Shown piece by piece: positions 33,247 to 41,905 of a stretch of DNA of 64,000 nt. The notes under the pieces are model-generated. The model saw only the letters and a program-made list of their open reading frames with translations. It was not told the origin of the DNA and ran no database searches. Position 1 is the stretch's first letter; each line of letters starts with the position of its first letter. The DNA is from JBPRGH01 sp051418055 (lineage in GTDB: Bacteria > Bacteroidota > Bacteroidia > Cytophagales > Cyclobacteriaceae). The stretch is taken from the NCBI GenBank assembly GCA_051418055.1, contig JBPRGH010000137.1, positions 186,001 through 250,000 on the forward strand, in the 5' to 3' direction. Both the position numbers and the translations under genes were made by a program.

Positions 33247-33908
33247 TGCTTCACAAAACGCCGGCAATTGTTTTTAAGACAGTAAAATATAAGGAGTCCT
33301 CACTTATAGTAACCCTGCTTACGAAAAAATTTGGTATCCGCACCTATATAGTTAATAGTGTAAGAACGAAAAAACCAAAATACAGCAGTGCGTTATTTCA
33401 GCCATTGAGCCTCCTTGATGTTGTGGTTTATAATAAAGAAAATGCTAATATTAATCGTATTGCAGAAATTAAAGCGTCTGTACTTTTTTCTTCTATACCT
33501 TATGAACATGTAAAGACGGCGCAAATATTATTTATCGCAGAAATTTTAAATAAGCTTATCAGGGAAGAAGAACAGACAGAAGATCTGTTTGATTTCATTT
33601 CTCACTCCATAGAACTCTTCGACCATTTAAATACTTCTTATCAGAATTTCCATCTTCAGTTCCTCTTAAAGCTTTCAAAATATTTAGGTTTTGCCGCTGA
33701 AGCATATCATCCACTTATTCGCGATCATATTGATGAGGAAAAGGGAAGGCAGCTTTCCATGTTATTATTTTCAGCATTTGATCAGGCACCGGTTATTTCA
33801 TCCGGAGACCGTGCTCAACTATTGGATGATATTCTTCGGTTTTACAGGCACCAAACAGATAGTAGCCTTGAATTAAAGACCCTCCATGTGTTTAAGATGA
33901 TGAATTAA
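33246..33908 (+). CDS. recO: DNA repair protein RecO
   Basis: 220 residues. An N-terminal OB fold (TPAIVFKTVKYKESSLIVTL; KFGIRTYIVNSVRTKK) precedes a helical C-terminal domain. RecO loads RecA on SSB-coated DNA with RecR. It overlaps the porZ stop by one base (TAATG). Confidence 0.85.
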   Translation: MLHKTPAIVFKTVKYKESSLIVTLLTKKFGIRTYIVNSVRTKKPKYSSALFQPLSLLDVVVYNKENANINRIAEIKASVLFSSIPYEHVKTAQILFIAEILNKLIREEEQTEDLFDFISHSIELFDHLNTSYQNFHLQFLLKLSKYLGFAAEAYHPLIRDHIDEEKGRQLSMLLFSAFDQAPVISSGDRAQLLDDILRFYRHQTDSSLELKTLHVFKMMN

Positions 33909-34173
33909 CAGGAGGAAATCTGCTGGTTTTAATGGGGAAGAATAAAAAAATGTTTGTCTTCATTTCACAGGTAGAAAAAAAATCCTAACTTCGCGCCTCC
34001 TTCAGAAAAAGGGAAACCAAATATCCGCAATAAGATTTTTAAATACGCTTACAAAATAAGTGTAAAAATTTTCATCTTGGTATTGGGAAAATGCAATGAT
34101 CTTACTATCTTTGCAGTCCTTTTGCGGAAAATCCGCTGAAGGAGAGCATTTTTATATTTAGTCGAAAGAAAAG
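33909..34173 (+). promoter_or_regulatory. Leader and promoter region of the ribosomal gene cluster
   Basis: A TTG at 34083-34085, a 20-base spacer and TATCTTTG at 34106-34113 make a full Bacteroidota promoter. A small hairpin (GCGGA-AAA-TCCGC, 34124-34136) lies just after the expected start site and could act in the 5' leader. About 60 bases separate the -7 element from the rplC ATG. No terminator for recO is clear. Confidence 0.7.
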
Positions 34174-34806
34174 ATGTCAGGAATAATCGGAAAAAAAGTC
34201 GGAATGACTAGTATCTACGGTGCCGATGGACGTAATGTCGCATGCACGGTTGTGGAGGCTGGTCCCTGCGTCATAACGCAAGTTAAGAACGAAGAGTCTG
34301 ACGGCTATCGTGCTATACAACTAGCATATGGTGAAAGGAAGGAGAAAAATACTCCTAAAGCGTTATTAGGTCATTTTAAGAAAGCAAATACAACTCCTAA
34401 AAAGGAGGTAGTTGAATTTCGTGATTTTAGGATGGAATTCGAAGGTGGTACAAAGATCGGCCAGGTAGTAAAGGTCGGTGAAGTATTTCAGGAAGGAGAA
34501 TTTCTTGATGCTATAGGTACCTCTAAGGGTAAAGGATTCCAGGGAGTTGTGAAGAGACATGGTTTTAGCGGTGTTGGTGAGGCTACTCACGGACAGCATA
34601 ACCGTCTTAGAGCGCCGGGTTCAATCGGTGCGTGTTCTACTCCTTCACGTGTATTTAAAGGTATGCGTATGGCTGGTCAAACCGGAAATAAAAGAGTTAA
34701 GATTATCAACCTTCGGGTTATGAAAATTTTGGCAGATAAAAACCTTATTCTGGTAAGCGGCTCAGTTCCTGGTGCAAAAAATTCAACTGTAATTCTGGAG
34801 AAATAA
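34174..34806 (+). CDS. rplC: 50S ribosomal protein L3
   Basis: 210 residues, full length. It is an early 23S rRNA binder near the peptidyl transferase centre. GTSKGKGFQGVVKRHGFSG and GSIGACSTPSRVFKGMRMAG are signature segments. It is the first gene of the cluster here; rpsJ, which normally precedes it, is missing from the window. Confidence 0.97.
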   Translation: MSGIIGKKVGMTSIYGADGRNVACTVVEAGPCVITQVKNEESDGYRAIQLAYGERKEKNTPKALLGHFKKANTTPKKEVVEFRDFRMEFEGGTKIGQVVKVGEVFQEGEFLDAIGTSKGKGFQGVVKRHGFSGVGEATHGQHNRLRAPGSIGACSTPSRVFKGMRMAGQTGNKRVKIINLRVMKILADKNLILVSGSVPGAKNSTVILEK

Positions 34807-35435
34807 TGGAGATAGCAGTTAAAAAATATAACGGAGAAGATACGGGAAGAAAGATTAATCTTTCTGATGATGTATATGGTGTTGAGCCAAACGATCATGC
34901 TATCTATTTAGATGTAAAGCAATATCTGGCGAATCAACGTCAGGGAACGCATAAGTCAAAGGAAAGAGCTGAGATATCAGGATCTACCCGTAAGATCAAG
35001 AAGCAAAAAGGTACAGGTACAGCACGTGCCGGGAGTATCAAATCGCCAATTTTTAAAGGTGGAGGTCGTGTATTCGGTCCTCGTCCGAGAGATTACGGCT
35101 TTAAACTTAACAAGAAAGTTAAAGCATTAGCACGTAAATCTGCTCTTACCTATAAGGCGCAGGAAAATGGTATTTCTGTATTGGAAGACTTCTCTTTTGA
35201 AGCTCCTAAAACAAAAGAATACCTAAAAATGCTTAATGCACTCACTTTAGCGGATAAGAAAACACTTCTTATTCTACCTGAAAACAACAAGAATGTTGCT
35301 ATTTCAGGAAGGAACCTGCCAAATGCAAAAATAACAACAGTGGAAACACTGAATACTTATGATGTATTGGATGCAGATAATATCCTGCTTGTTGAGGGCT
35401 CAATAGAAAAAATTAACAACATTTTGAATAAGTAA
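34806..35435 (+). CDS. rplD: 50S ribosomal protein L4
   Basis: 209 residues. The loop KQKGTGTARAGSIKSPIFKG reaches into the exit tunnel. The ATG overlaps the rplC stop by one base. In enterobacteria L4 represses its own operon; no L4 target is recognised here. Confidence 0.97.
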   Translation: MEIAVKKYNGEDTGRKINLSDDVYGVEPNDHAIYLDVKQYLANQRQGTHKSKERAEISGSTRKIKKQKGTGTARAGSIKSPIFKGGGRVFGPRPRDYGFKLNKKVKALARKSALTYKAQENGISVLEDFSFEAPKTKEYLKMLNALTLADKKTLLILPENNKNVAISGRNLPNAKITTVETLNTYDVLDADNILLVEGSIEKINNILNK

Positions 35436-35438
35436 AAA

Positions 35439-35726
35439 ATGAGCGTGTTAATAAAGCCATTAGTTACGGAGAAAGTTTCTGCCATGAATGAAGCTGGTAA
35501 GTACGGTTTCGTTGTAGATCGTAACGCCAACAAGGTAGAGATTAAGAAGGCAGTGGAAAAGATGTATGGCGTAACAGTAGAAGATGTAAATACCATCAAC
35601 TATCTGGGAAAAGCCAAAACGCGATACACTAAGAAGAATCTTCTGAAAGGTCGTCGCCCTTCATATAAGAAGGCGATCGTTACAGTTGCAGAAGGAGAAG
35701 TTATCGATTTTTATAGCGGTATTTAA
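35439..35726 (+). CDS. rplW: 50S ribosomal protein L23
   Basis: 95 residues. It lines the tunnel exit and docks trigger factor and SRP. KPLVTEKVSAM and YGVTVEDVNTINYLGKAKTR are typical. It follows rplD after three bases. Confidence 0.96.
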   Translation: MSVLIKPLVTEKVSAMNEAGKYGFVVDRNANKVEIKKAVEKMYGVTVEDVNTINYLGKAKTRYTKKNLLKGRRPSYKKAIVTVAEGEVIDFYSGI

Positions 35727-35737
35727 AGAAATTAGAG

Positions 35738-36568
35738 ATGGCAGTTAAAAAACTCAGACCCGTTACTCCTGGATCGCGTTATAGAATGGCGCCTCAGTAT
35801 AATGAATTGACTTCTAAAGAGTCAAATCCGGAGAAATCACTATATGTGACCAGGAAGAAGACAGGGGGCCGGAACAATCAGGGAAGAACAACCGCTCGTT
35901 ATATAGGCGGGGGTCATAAGCAGAAGGTACGTCTTATAGACTTTAAGCGTGACCGTAAAGATATTCCGGCAACAGTGAAAGCTATTGAGTATGATCCTTC
36001 ACGTACTGCACACGTGGCATTATTATATTATGCTGATGGTGTGAAGTCGTATATTATAGCGCCCGAAGGATTAAAGGCAGGCCAGCAGGTAATCTCAGGA
36101 GAGAATGTTGCTCCTGAAGTAGGAAATGCATTACCTATGGCAAAGATACCTTTAGGAACTATTGTTCACAATATTGAATTAAAACCTGGTAAAGGTGGTT
36201 CAATGGCACGAAGTGCTGGTTCTTATGCACAGCTTTTGGCTCGTGAAGGTAAGTATGTGACGTTAAAGTTGCCTTCAAGTGAAACGCGACGTGTATTATC
36301 AGTTTGTATGGCTACCATCGGTACCGTATCAAATGGTGATCACATGAATGTGAGGCTTGGTAAGGCAGGTAGAAACAGATGGATGGGCTCACGTCCAAGA
36401 GTACGTGGTGTGGCAATGAACCCGGTAGATCACCCGATGGGTGGTGGTGAAGGTAGGTCTTCAGGAGGGCATCCACGCTCAAGAAATGGTCTCTTAGCGA
36501 AAGGTAAGAAAACCAGGTCACCAAAGAAATATTCAGATAAGTTCATTATCGGTAAGAAGAAAAAATAA
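35738..36568 (+). CDS. rplB: 50S ribosomal protein L2
   Basis: 276 residues. It supports subunit joining and peptidyl transfer. The conserved loop NPVDHPMGGGEGRSSGGH contains the histidine important for activity. Its stop overlaps the rpsS start by one base. Confidence 0.97.
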   Translation: MAVKKLRPVTPGSRYRMAPQYNELTSKESNPEKSLYVTRKKTGGRNNQGRTTARYIGGGHKQKVRLIDFKRDRKDIPATVKAIEYDPSRTAHVALLYYADGVKSYIIAPEGLKAGQQVISGENVAPEVGNALPMAKIPLGTIVHNIELKPGKGGSMARSAGSYAQLLAREGKYVTLKLPSSETRRVLSVCMATIGTVSNGDHMNVRLGKAGRNRWMGSRPRVRGVAMNPVDHPMGGGEGRSSGGHPRSRNGLLAKGKKTRSPKKYSDKFIIGKKKK

Positions 36569-36849
36569 TGGCTAGATCACTTAAAAAAGGTCCGTATATC
36601 GACTTTAGGCTTGACAACAAAGTTCAGGCTATGACAGAATCAGGAAAAAAATCCGTAATTAAAACATGGTCAAGAAGATCCATGATCTCTCCTGATTTCG
36701 TAGGTCATACTTTCGCGGTCCATAATGGTAATAAATTTATTCCTGTTTATGTAACAGAAAACATGGTAGGTCACAAGTTTGGGGAATTTGCTCCGACACG
36801 TAACTACCGTGGACATGCAGGTACTAAAAAAGATAAAGGTAAAAGATAA
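36568..36849 (+). CDS. rpsS: 30S ribosomal protein S19
   Basis: 93 residues, head of the small subunit near S13. ARSLKKGPYID and GHKFGEFAPTRNYRGH are signature segments. Confidence 0.97.
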   Translation: MARSLKKGPYIDFRLDNKVQAMTESGKKSVIKTWSRRSMISPDFVGHTFAVHNGNKFIPVYVTENMVGHKFGEFAPTRNYRGHAGTKKDKGKR

Positions 36850-36852
36850 GAT

Positions 36853-37251
36853 ATGGAAGCGGTAGCAAAACTTAACAATGTGCCTACTTCTCCACGCAAG
36901 ATGCGTTTGGTAGCAGATATGGTACGTGGTGAACGTGTAAGTAGAGCACTTTACATGCTGAAATATGAGCCGAAACATGCTTCGGCGCGGTTAGAAAAAC
37001 TGTTGCTTTCCGCTATCTCCAACTGGCAACAAAAAAATGAAGATGCCAATCTGGAGGAGGCTGAGCTTTACATTAAAGAAATTTATGTAGACAGTGGCCG
37101 GATGCTTAAAAGATTAAGGCCTGCACCTCAGGGTAGGGCACATAGAATTAGAAAACGTTCAAACCATGTTACGCTGGTTATTGATAGCCTGACAACAGTA
37201 GGTGAAAATGAAACAGTAAAACAGGTAGAGACTAAAGAAGCTGAAAAATAA
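36853..37251 (+). CDS. rplV: 50S ribosomal protein L22
   Basis: 132 residues. Its beta-hairpin (GRMLKRLRPAPQGRAHRI) lines the exit tunnel and is the usual macrolide-resistance site. A short acidic C-terminal tail (ENETVKQVETKEAEK) extends the normal length slightly. Confidence 0.97.
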   Translation: MEAVAKLNNVPTSPRKMRLVADMVRGERVSRALYMLKYEPKHASARLEKLLLSAISNWQQKNEDANLEEAELYIKEIYVDSGRMLKRLRPAPQGRAHRIRKRSNHVTLVIDSLTTVGENETVKQVETKEAEK

Positions 37252-38003
37252 TGGGACAAAAGAGTAATCCAATAGGGCTTAGATTAGGAATTGTACGTGG
37301 CTGGGATTCTGCATGGTACGGAGGGAATACTTTCTCTGACAAACTGGTAGAAGACCATAAGATCAGAAAATATATTGATGCACGTATTCCTAAGGGTGGT
37401 ATTTCAAAAGTAGTTATTGAGCGTACCCTTAAGCGCATTACGCTTACAGTACATACGGCACGTCCGGGTGTTGTGATCGGTAAAGGTGGATCAGAAGTTG
37501 ATAAGATCAAGGAAGAGCTTAAAAAGCTTACAGGAAAGGACGTACAGATCAATATTTTTGAAATTAAGCGCCCTGAACTTGATGCTAAACTTGTTGGAGA
37601 TTCTATCGCCCAGCAGCTTGAAGCCCGTATCTCCTATCGTCGTGCGATGAAGCAGGCAATTGCTTCTGCGATGAGAGTTGGTGCACAGGGAATAAAAGTG
37701 AAAGTTTCAGGTCGTCTGGGTGGTGCTGAAATGGCCCGTACAGAACAATATAAAGAAGGAAGAATTCCTTTGCATACTTTCCGTGCTGATATCGATTATG
37801 CTTTATCTGAGGCTAATACTGTATATGGTAAGATCGGGATAAAAGTATGGATCTTTAAAGGTGAAGTTTACGGTAAGCGTGACCTTTCACCGAATATAGG
37901 AGCTGGACCAGGCGGTGTTGGACAACGCGGCGGTGGTGGTGGACCTCGCGGCGGCGGACGTAAACGTGGTGGCGAAGGCGGCCCTAAGAGAAAAAGAAGA
38001 TAA
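37251..38003 (+). CDS. rpsC: 30S ribosomal protein S3
   Basis: 250 residues. GQKSNPIGLRLG starts the protein and the KH domain GVVIGKGGSEVDKIKEEL is present. It helps form the mRNA entry channel. The last about 35 residues are a Gly/Arg-rich tail (GQRGGGGGPRGGGRKRGGEG), longer than in E. coli. Confidence 0.97.
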   Translation: MGQKSNPIGLRLGIVRGWDSAWYGGNTFSDKLVEDHKIRKYIDARIPKGGISKVVIERTLKRITLTVHTARPGVVIGKGGSEVDKIKEELKKLTGKDVQINIFEIKRPELDAKLVGDSIAQQLEARISYRRAMKQAIASAMRVGAQGIKVKVSGRLGGAEMARTEQYKEGRIPLHTFRADIDYALSEANTVYGKIGIKVWIFKGEVYGKRDLSPNIGAGPGGVGQRGGGGGPRGGGRKRGGEGGPKRKRR

Positions 38004-38032
38004 TTTGTAGCGCTTAAAGCAAGAAGAGAGCA

Positions 38033-38455
38033 ATGTTACAGCCAAAAAGAACAAAGTTTCGTAAAAAGCAAAAAGGCAGAGTAAAAGGTATAGCCCAGAG
38101 GGGTCATAGATTAGCTTTTGGATCTTTCGGGATTAAAGCACTCGAGCCGGGATGGATTACCTCACGTCAAATTGAGGCAGCCAGGATTGCTATGACGCGA
38201 GCCATGAAAAGAGAAGGACAGGTTTGGATACGTATATTTCCTGATAAACCTATTACAAAAAAACCTGCAGAGGTACGTATGGGTAAAGGTAAAGGTGCCC
38301 CTGAATATTGGGTAGCTGTTGTAAAACCAGGAACTATTCTATTTGAGGCTGGTGGTGTAAAACAGGAATTAGCGCGTGAAGCACTAAGGCTTGCAGAGCA
38401 AAAGCTTCCGATAAGAACTAAGTTTACTGTTCGTAGAGATTATATTGAAAGATAG
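38033..38455 (+). CDS. rplP: 50S ribosomal protein L16
   Basis: 140 residues, binds near the A-site tRNA. RTKFRKKQKGRVKG and RMGKGKGAPEYWVAVVKPG are typical. The 29-base gap before it is one of the larger ones in the cluster. Confidence 0.97.
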   Translation: MLQPKRTKFRKKQKGRVKGIAQRGHRLAFGSFGIKALEPGWITSRQIEAARIAMTRAMKREGQVWIRIFPDKPITKKPAEVRMGKGKGAPEYWVAVVKPGTILFEAGGVKQELAREALRLAEQKLPIRTKFTVRRDYIER

Positions 38456-38460
38456 AGACA

Positions 38461-38658
38461 ATGAAAAATTCAGAGATAAAGTCATTAAATGACGCGGAGC
38501 TGAAGCAGAAAATAGCTAGCGAGCAGGAAACTTATACGAAACTTAAGTTTGCTCACGCTGTGTCTCCGATTGAAAATCCTATGAAAATAAAAGAGGCTAG
38601 AAAATTAATAGCCCGCTTGAAAACTGAGTTAAGAGCTAGAGAACTTCAAAAAGTATAA
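38461..38658 (+). CDS. rpmC: 50S ribosomal protein L29
   Basis: 65 residues, two helices at the tunnel exit. The first helix SEIKSLNDAELKQKI and the last ARKLIARLKTELRAREL fit the family. Confidence 0.95.
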   Translation: MKNSEIKSLNDAELKQKIASEQETYTKLKFAHAVSPIENPMKIKEARKLIARLKTELRARELQKV

Positions 38659-38661
38659 AAG

Positions 38662-38919
38662 ATGGAGTCAAGAAATTTAAGAAAAGAGAGGATCGGACAG
38701 GTGGTGAGCAACAAGATGAATAAATCTATCGTCGTTGCTGTTAACCGTAAGGTTAAGCACCCGATCTATGGAAAGTTTGTGAATAAAACTTCCACGTTCA
38801 TGGCTCATGACGAGAATGATGAATGCGGTATCGGTGATACAGTTCGCATCATGGAAACACGTCCGTTGAGCAAGCAAAAGAGATGGAGATTGTTAGAAGT
38901 AATTGAAAAGGCTAAATAA
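38662..38919 (+). CDS. rpsQ: 30S ribosomal protein S17
   Basis: 85 residues, OB fold binding 16S rRNA. GQVVSNKMNKSIVVAVNRK and IMETRPLSKQKRWRL are conserved. Confidence 0.96.
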   Translation: MESRNLRKERIGQVVSNKMNKSIVVAVNRKVKHPIYGKFVNKTSTFMAHDENDECGIGDTVRIMETRPLSKQKRWRLLEVIEKAK

Positions 38920-38921
38920 TT

Positions 38922-39290
38922 ATGATACAGCAGGAGTCTAGACTTAATGTAGCTGATAACAGTGGCGCTAAACAAGTGCTATGTATCCGCGTGCTTGGTG
39001 GTACAGGTAAAAGGTACGCCAGCATTGGTGACAAAATTGTTGTGTCTGTAAAATCTGCTCTCTCTTCAAGCAGCCTTAAAAAAGGTACGGTTTCTACGGC
39101 TGTTGTCGTAAGAACAAAAAAAGAGATTAGAAGAAAAGACGGTTCATATATCCGCTTTGAGGATAATGCAGCAGTGTTGCTGAACCAGCAAGGCGAACCA
39201 AGAGGAACCCGTATATTCGGACCGGTAGCAAGGGAATTGCGTGAGAAGCAATTCATGAAGATTGTTTCACTAGCACCAGAAGTACTTTAA
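38922..39290 (+). CDS. rplN: 50S ribosomal protein L14
   Basis: 122 residues, the exact family length. MIQQESRLNVADNSGAK and the C-terminal RTRIFGPVARELRE-type text (here GTRIFGPVARELREKQF) identify it. It opens the spc part of the cluster without a visible promoter. Confidence 0.97.
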   Translation: MIQQESRLNVADNSGAKQVLCIRVLGGTGKRYASIGDKIVVSVKSALSSSSLKKGTVSTAVVVRTKKEIRRKDGSYIRFEDNAAVLLNQQGEPRGTRIFGPVARELREKQFMKIVSLAPEVL

Positions 39291-39294
39291 GACA

Positions 39295-39636
39295 ATGGAA
39301 AGAAAAAGAAATAAGCAGCCAAAGCTACATATCAAGAAAGGTGATACTGTAAAAGTATTGTCCGGAAATGATAAAGGTAAGACAGCACAGGTGCTTGAAG
39401 TTATTCCGGAAGAAAGAAAAGCCTTTGTTGAGGGAATTAATATGATCACAAAACATGTTAAGCCTTCTGCAGAGAAACCTGAAGGAGGAATAGAGAAGAA
39501 AGAAGCGCCGGTTTATATCAGCAAGCTTATGTTAGTGGATCCGGCTACCGGAGAAGCTACAAGAATCGGAAGAAAGCTTAATGATAAAGGTAAATTGCAG
39601 CGTTATTCTAAGAAAACTGGAGAATTTATTAAGTAA
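39295..39636 (+). CDS. rplX: 50S ribosomal protein L24
   Basis: 113 residues. The KOW motif KGDTVKVLSGNDKGKTAQVL is at the N-terminus. It initiates 50S assembly. Its stop overlaps rplE by one base. Confidence 0.96.
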   Translation: MERKRNKQPKLHIKKGDTVKVLSGNDKGKTAQVLEVIPEERKAFVEGINMITKHVKPSAEKPEGGIEKKEAPVYISKLMLVDPATGEATRIGRKLNDKGKLQRYSKKTGEFIK

Positions 39637-40187
39637 TGGCTAATCCAAGATTAAAAGATAAATACCTCGGCGAGATAATCCCTGAGCTTAAAGATAAGTT
39701 TCAGTACGATTCTATTATGGAGGTACCTAAACTGGAGAAGATTTGTATAAATAAAGGTATTGGCGCTGCTGTAGCTGACAAAAAGTTAGTGGATGTAGGT
39801 GTTGAAGAATTAACACTTATCAGTGGCCAGAAAGCTGTACCGACAAAATCTAAAAAAGCTATCTCCAATTTTAAGTTGCGTGAAGATATGCCTATCGGGG
39901 CAAGAGTTACGCTTCGTGGTAATCGCATGTATGAATTCCTTGATCGCCTGGTAAACGTAGCTTTACCAAGGGTAAGGGATTTTCGTGGAGTAAATGATAA
40001 AGGTTTTGATGGCCGTGGTAATTATACCCTGGGTATCAAGGAGCAGATCGTTTTTCCTGAGATAAGCATTGAAAAAGTTAACAGAATTAGCGGTATGGAT
40101 GTCACTTTTGTGACTACTGCTAAAACTGATGAAGAAAGTTATGAATTGTTGAAGGCATTTGGTATGCCTTTCATCAAAAAAAGTTAA
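39636..40187 (+). CDS. rplE: 50S ribosomal protein L5
   Basis: 183 residues, binds 5S rRNA. GARVTLRGNRMYEFLDRLVN and ALPRVRDFRGVNDKGFDGRG are conserved. Confidence 0.97.
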   Translation: MANPRLKDKYLGEIIPELKDKFQYDSIMEVPKLEKICINKGIGAAVADKKLVDVGVEELTLISGQKAVPTKSKKAISNFKLREDMPIGARVTLRGNRMYEFLDRLVNVALPRVRDFRGVNDKGFDGRGNYTLGIKEQIVFPEISIEKVNRISGMDVTFVTTAKTDEESYELLKAFGMPFIKKS

Positions 40188-40196
40188 TAACAGATT

Positions 40197-40466
40197 ATGG
40201 CTAGAAAAGCAGTAATAGCTAGAGAGAAGAAGAGAGAAAAACTAGTAGCTAAATATGCAGATAAGCGTAGAGCTTTGAAGGAAGCTGGCGACTGGGTAGG
40301 TTTGGATAAACTTCCCCGAAACTCTTCAAGAGTTCGTCTTCACAACCGTTGTAAATTAACGGGTCGCCCGAGAGGTTATATGCGCAAATTTGGCATATCC
40401 AGGGTTACATTCCGTGAGATGGCATCTGATGGAAAGATACCTGGTATTACCAAGGCAAGTTGGTAA
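40197..40466 (+). CDS. rpsN: 30S ribosomal protein S14 (zinc-independent long form)
   Basis: 89 residues. RLHNRCKLTGRPRGYMRKFG places it in the long class. Only one cysteine is present, so the CxxC zinc sites of the short form are absent. A 103-base gap with an internal promoter follows. Confidence 0.95.
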   Translation: MARKAVIAREKKREKLVAKYADKRRALKEAGDWVGLDKLPRNSSRVRLHNRCKLTGRPRGYMRKFGISRVTFREMASDGKIPGITKASW

Positions 40467-40509
40467 AATAAACATTTAGTTTTTTCTTTTAATAATAAAA
40501 TTAACTACG

Positions 40510-40517
40510 TATCTTTG
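40510..40517 (+). promoter_or_regulatory. Internal promoter -7 element before rpsH
   Basis: TATCTTTG followed by GCAG is nearly the same as the cluster's first promoter (TATCTTTGCAG). It lies in the largest gap of the ribosomal cluster, 53 bases before the rpsH start. A TTG at -33 is not evident. Confidence 0.6.
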
Positions 40518-40569
40518 CAGGCCCGTTTAAAAACCGGGGTTGCAATTTTACTTATATAAGGATACAGCG

Positions 40570-40968
40570 ATGACAGATCCAATTGCAGATTATCTAACTC
40601 GAGTACGTAACGCCATAAAAGCGAAACATCGTATTGTGGACATACCTGCTTCTAATTTGAAGAAGGAGATAACGAAAGTTCTTTTCGAAAAAGGGTATAT
40701 CCTCAATTATAAATTCGAGGAAGATGTAAATTATCAGGGTAACATTAAGATTGCCTTGAAATATCATAAGGAAACAAAGCAGTCGGCTATTGTACGCATG
40801 GAGCGTATAAGTAAGCCAGGATTGAGAAAATATTCAGGAGCTGAAACACTACCCCGTGTACTAAACGGTCTTGGTGTAGCTATCTTGTCTACTTCTAAGG
40901 GAGTAATGACGGATAAGGAAGCTCGCAATATGAATATTGGTGGTGAAGTATTGTGTTACGTTTATTAA
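40570..40968 (+). CDS. rpsH: 30S ribosomal protein S8
   Basis: 132 residues from the ATG at 40570 (MTDPIADYLTRVRNA). A TTG at 40540 is in frame but would add ten residues absent from the family. RISKPGLRKYSGA and GLGVAILSTSKGVMTDKEAR are typical. It probably heads a second transcript. Confidence 0.96.
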   Translation: MTDPIADYLTRVRNAIKAKHRIVDIPASNLKKEITKVLFEKGYILNYKFEEDVNYQGNIKIALKYHKETKQSAIVRMERISKPGLRKYSGAETLPRVLNGLGVAILSTSKGVMTDKEARNMNIGGEVLCYVY

Positions 40969-40980
40969 ACTAGAGAGAAG

Positions 40981-41538
40981 ATGTCACGAATAGGGCTAAA
41001 ACCTATCAAAATAGCTGACGGTGTAACGCACACCTACTCTAAAGATAGTGGTGAAATAAAGGTTAAAGGACCTAAAGGAGAGCTTACACAGTTAATTGAT
41101 ACTGATTTTTCTATAGAAGAGGAAGATGGTCATATCGTTGTAAAGCGTCCTACCGAACAGAAACGTCATAAGGCGCTTCATGGTTTATACAGGTCCCTAA
41201 TAGCTAATATGATTGAGGGTGTTACCAGTGGTTATAAAAAACAACTGGAATTAGTTGGAGTAGGTTATAAAGCATCAGCGCAGGGTAACGTACTTGAACT
41301 TTCACTTGGTTATTCTCATAGTATATTCCTTGCTGTTCCACAGGAAATATCAATTTCTGCTGAAACGGCTAAAGGTCAGAATCCAAAAGTGATTGTTGAA
41401 GGTTACGATAAGCAACTGGTGGGCCAGGTAGCTGCAAAGATTAAATCTTTACGCCCTGTAGAACCATATAAAGGTAAGGGAATTCGATTCACAGGTGAAC
41501 CAATCAGACGTAAAGCTGGTAAAACAGCCTCTAAATAA
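40981..41538 (+). CDS. rplF: 50S ribosomal protein L6
   Basis: 185 residues, two L6 repeats. MSRIGLKPI, KKQLELVGVGYKASAQGN and the KGKGIRFTGEPIRRKAGKT end are conserved. Confidence 0.97.
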   Translation: MSRIGLKPIKIADGVTHTYSKDSGEIKVKGPKGELTQLIDTDFSIEEEDGHIVVKRPTEQKRHKALHGLYRSLIANMIEGVTSGYKKQLELVGVGYKASAQGNVLELSLGYSHSIFLAVPQEISISAETAKGQNPKVIVEGYDKQLVGQVAAKIKSLRPVEPYKGKGIRFTGEPIRRKAGKTASK

Positions 41539-41547
41539 TAGATAGCT

Positions 41548-41895
41548 ATGGCACTGGATAAATTAAGAAGAAGAAACAGAATACGAAATAGAGTTCGTAG
41601 TAAAATACAAGGAACAACAGAGCGTCCTCGTCTGTCCGTGTTTAAAAGCAATAAAGCTATCTATGCACAGATTATTGACGATCTGAAGGGACATACTATA
41701 ACAGCAGCGTCTTCCATTGAAACAGGGAAAGATTCGGCTACAATAGAGTCCGCTAAAGAAGTAGGAAAGAAAATAGCAGAAAAAGCTAAGGCCGAAGGAA
41801 TTGAAAGTATAGTATTCGATCGTAGCGGATACATCTATCATGGTAAAGTGAAAGCTTTAGCAGATGGAGCCAGAGAGGGAGGCCTTAAGTTCTAA
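41548..41895 (+). CDS. rplR: 50S ribosomal protein L18
   Basis: 115 residues, 5S rRNA binder with L5. RPRLSVFKSNKAIYAQIIDD and the VFDRSGYIYHGKVKALADGA end identify it. Confidence 0.97.
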   Translation: MALDKLRRRNRIRNRVRSKIQGTTERPRLSVFKSNKAIYAQIIDDLKGHTITAASSIETGKDSATIESAKEVGKKIAEKAKAEGIESIVFDRSGYIYHGKVKALADGAREGGLKF

Positions 41896-41905
41896 AGATA
41901 AAATT

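Noticed and set aside
40540..40569. Upstream TTG start for rpsH
   Set aside because: It would add ten residues not found in S8 and would overlap the likely start of the second transcript.
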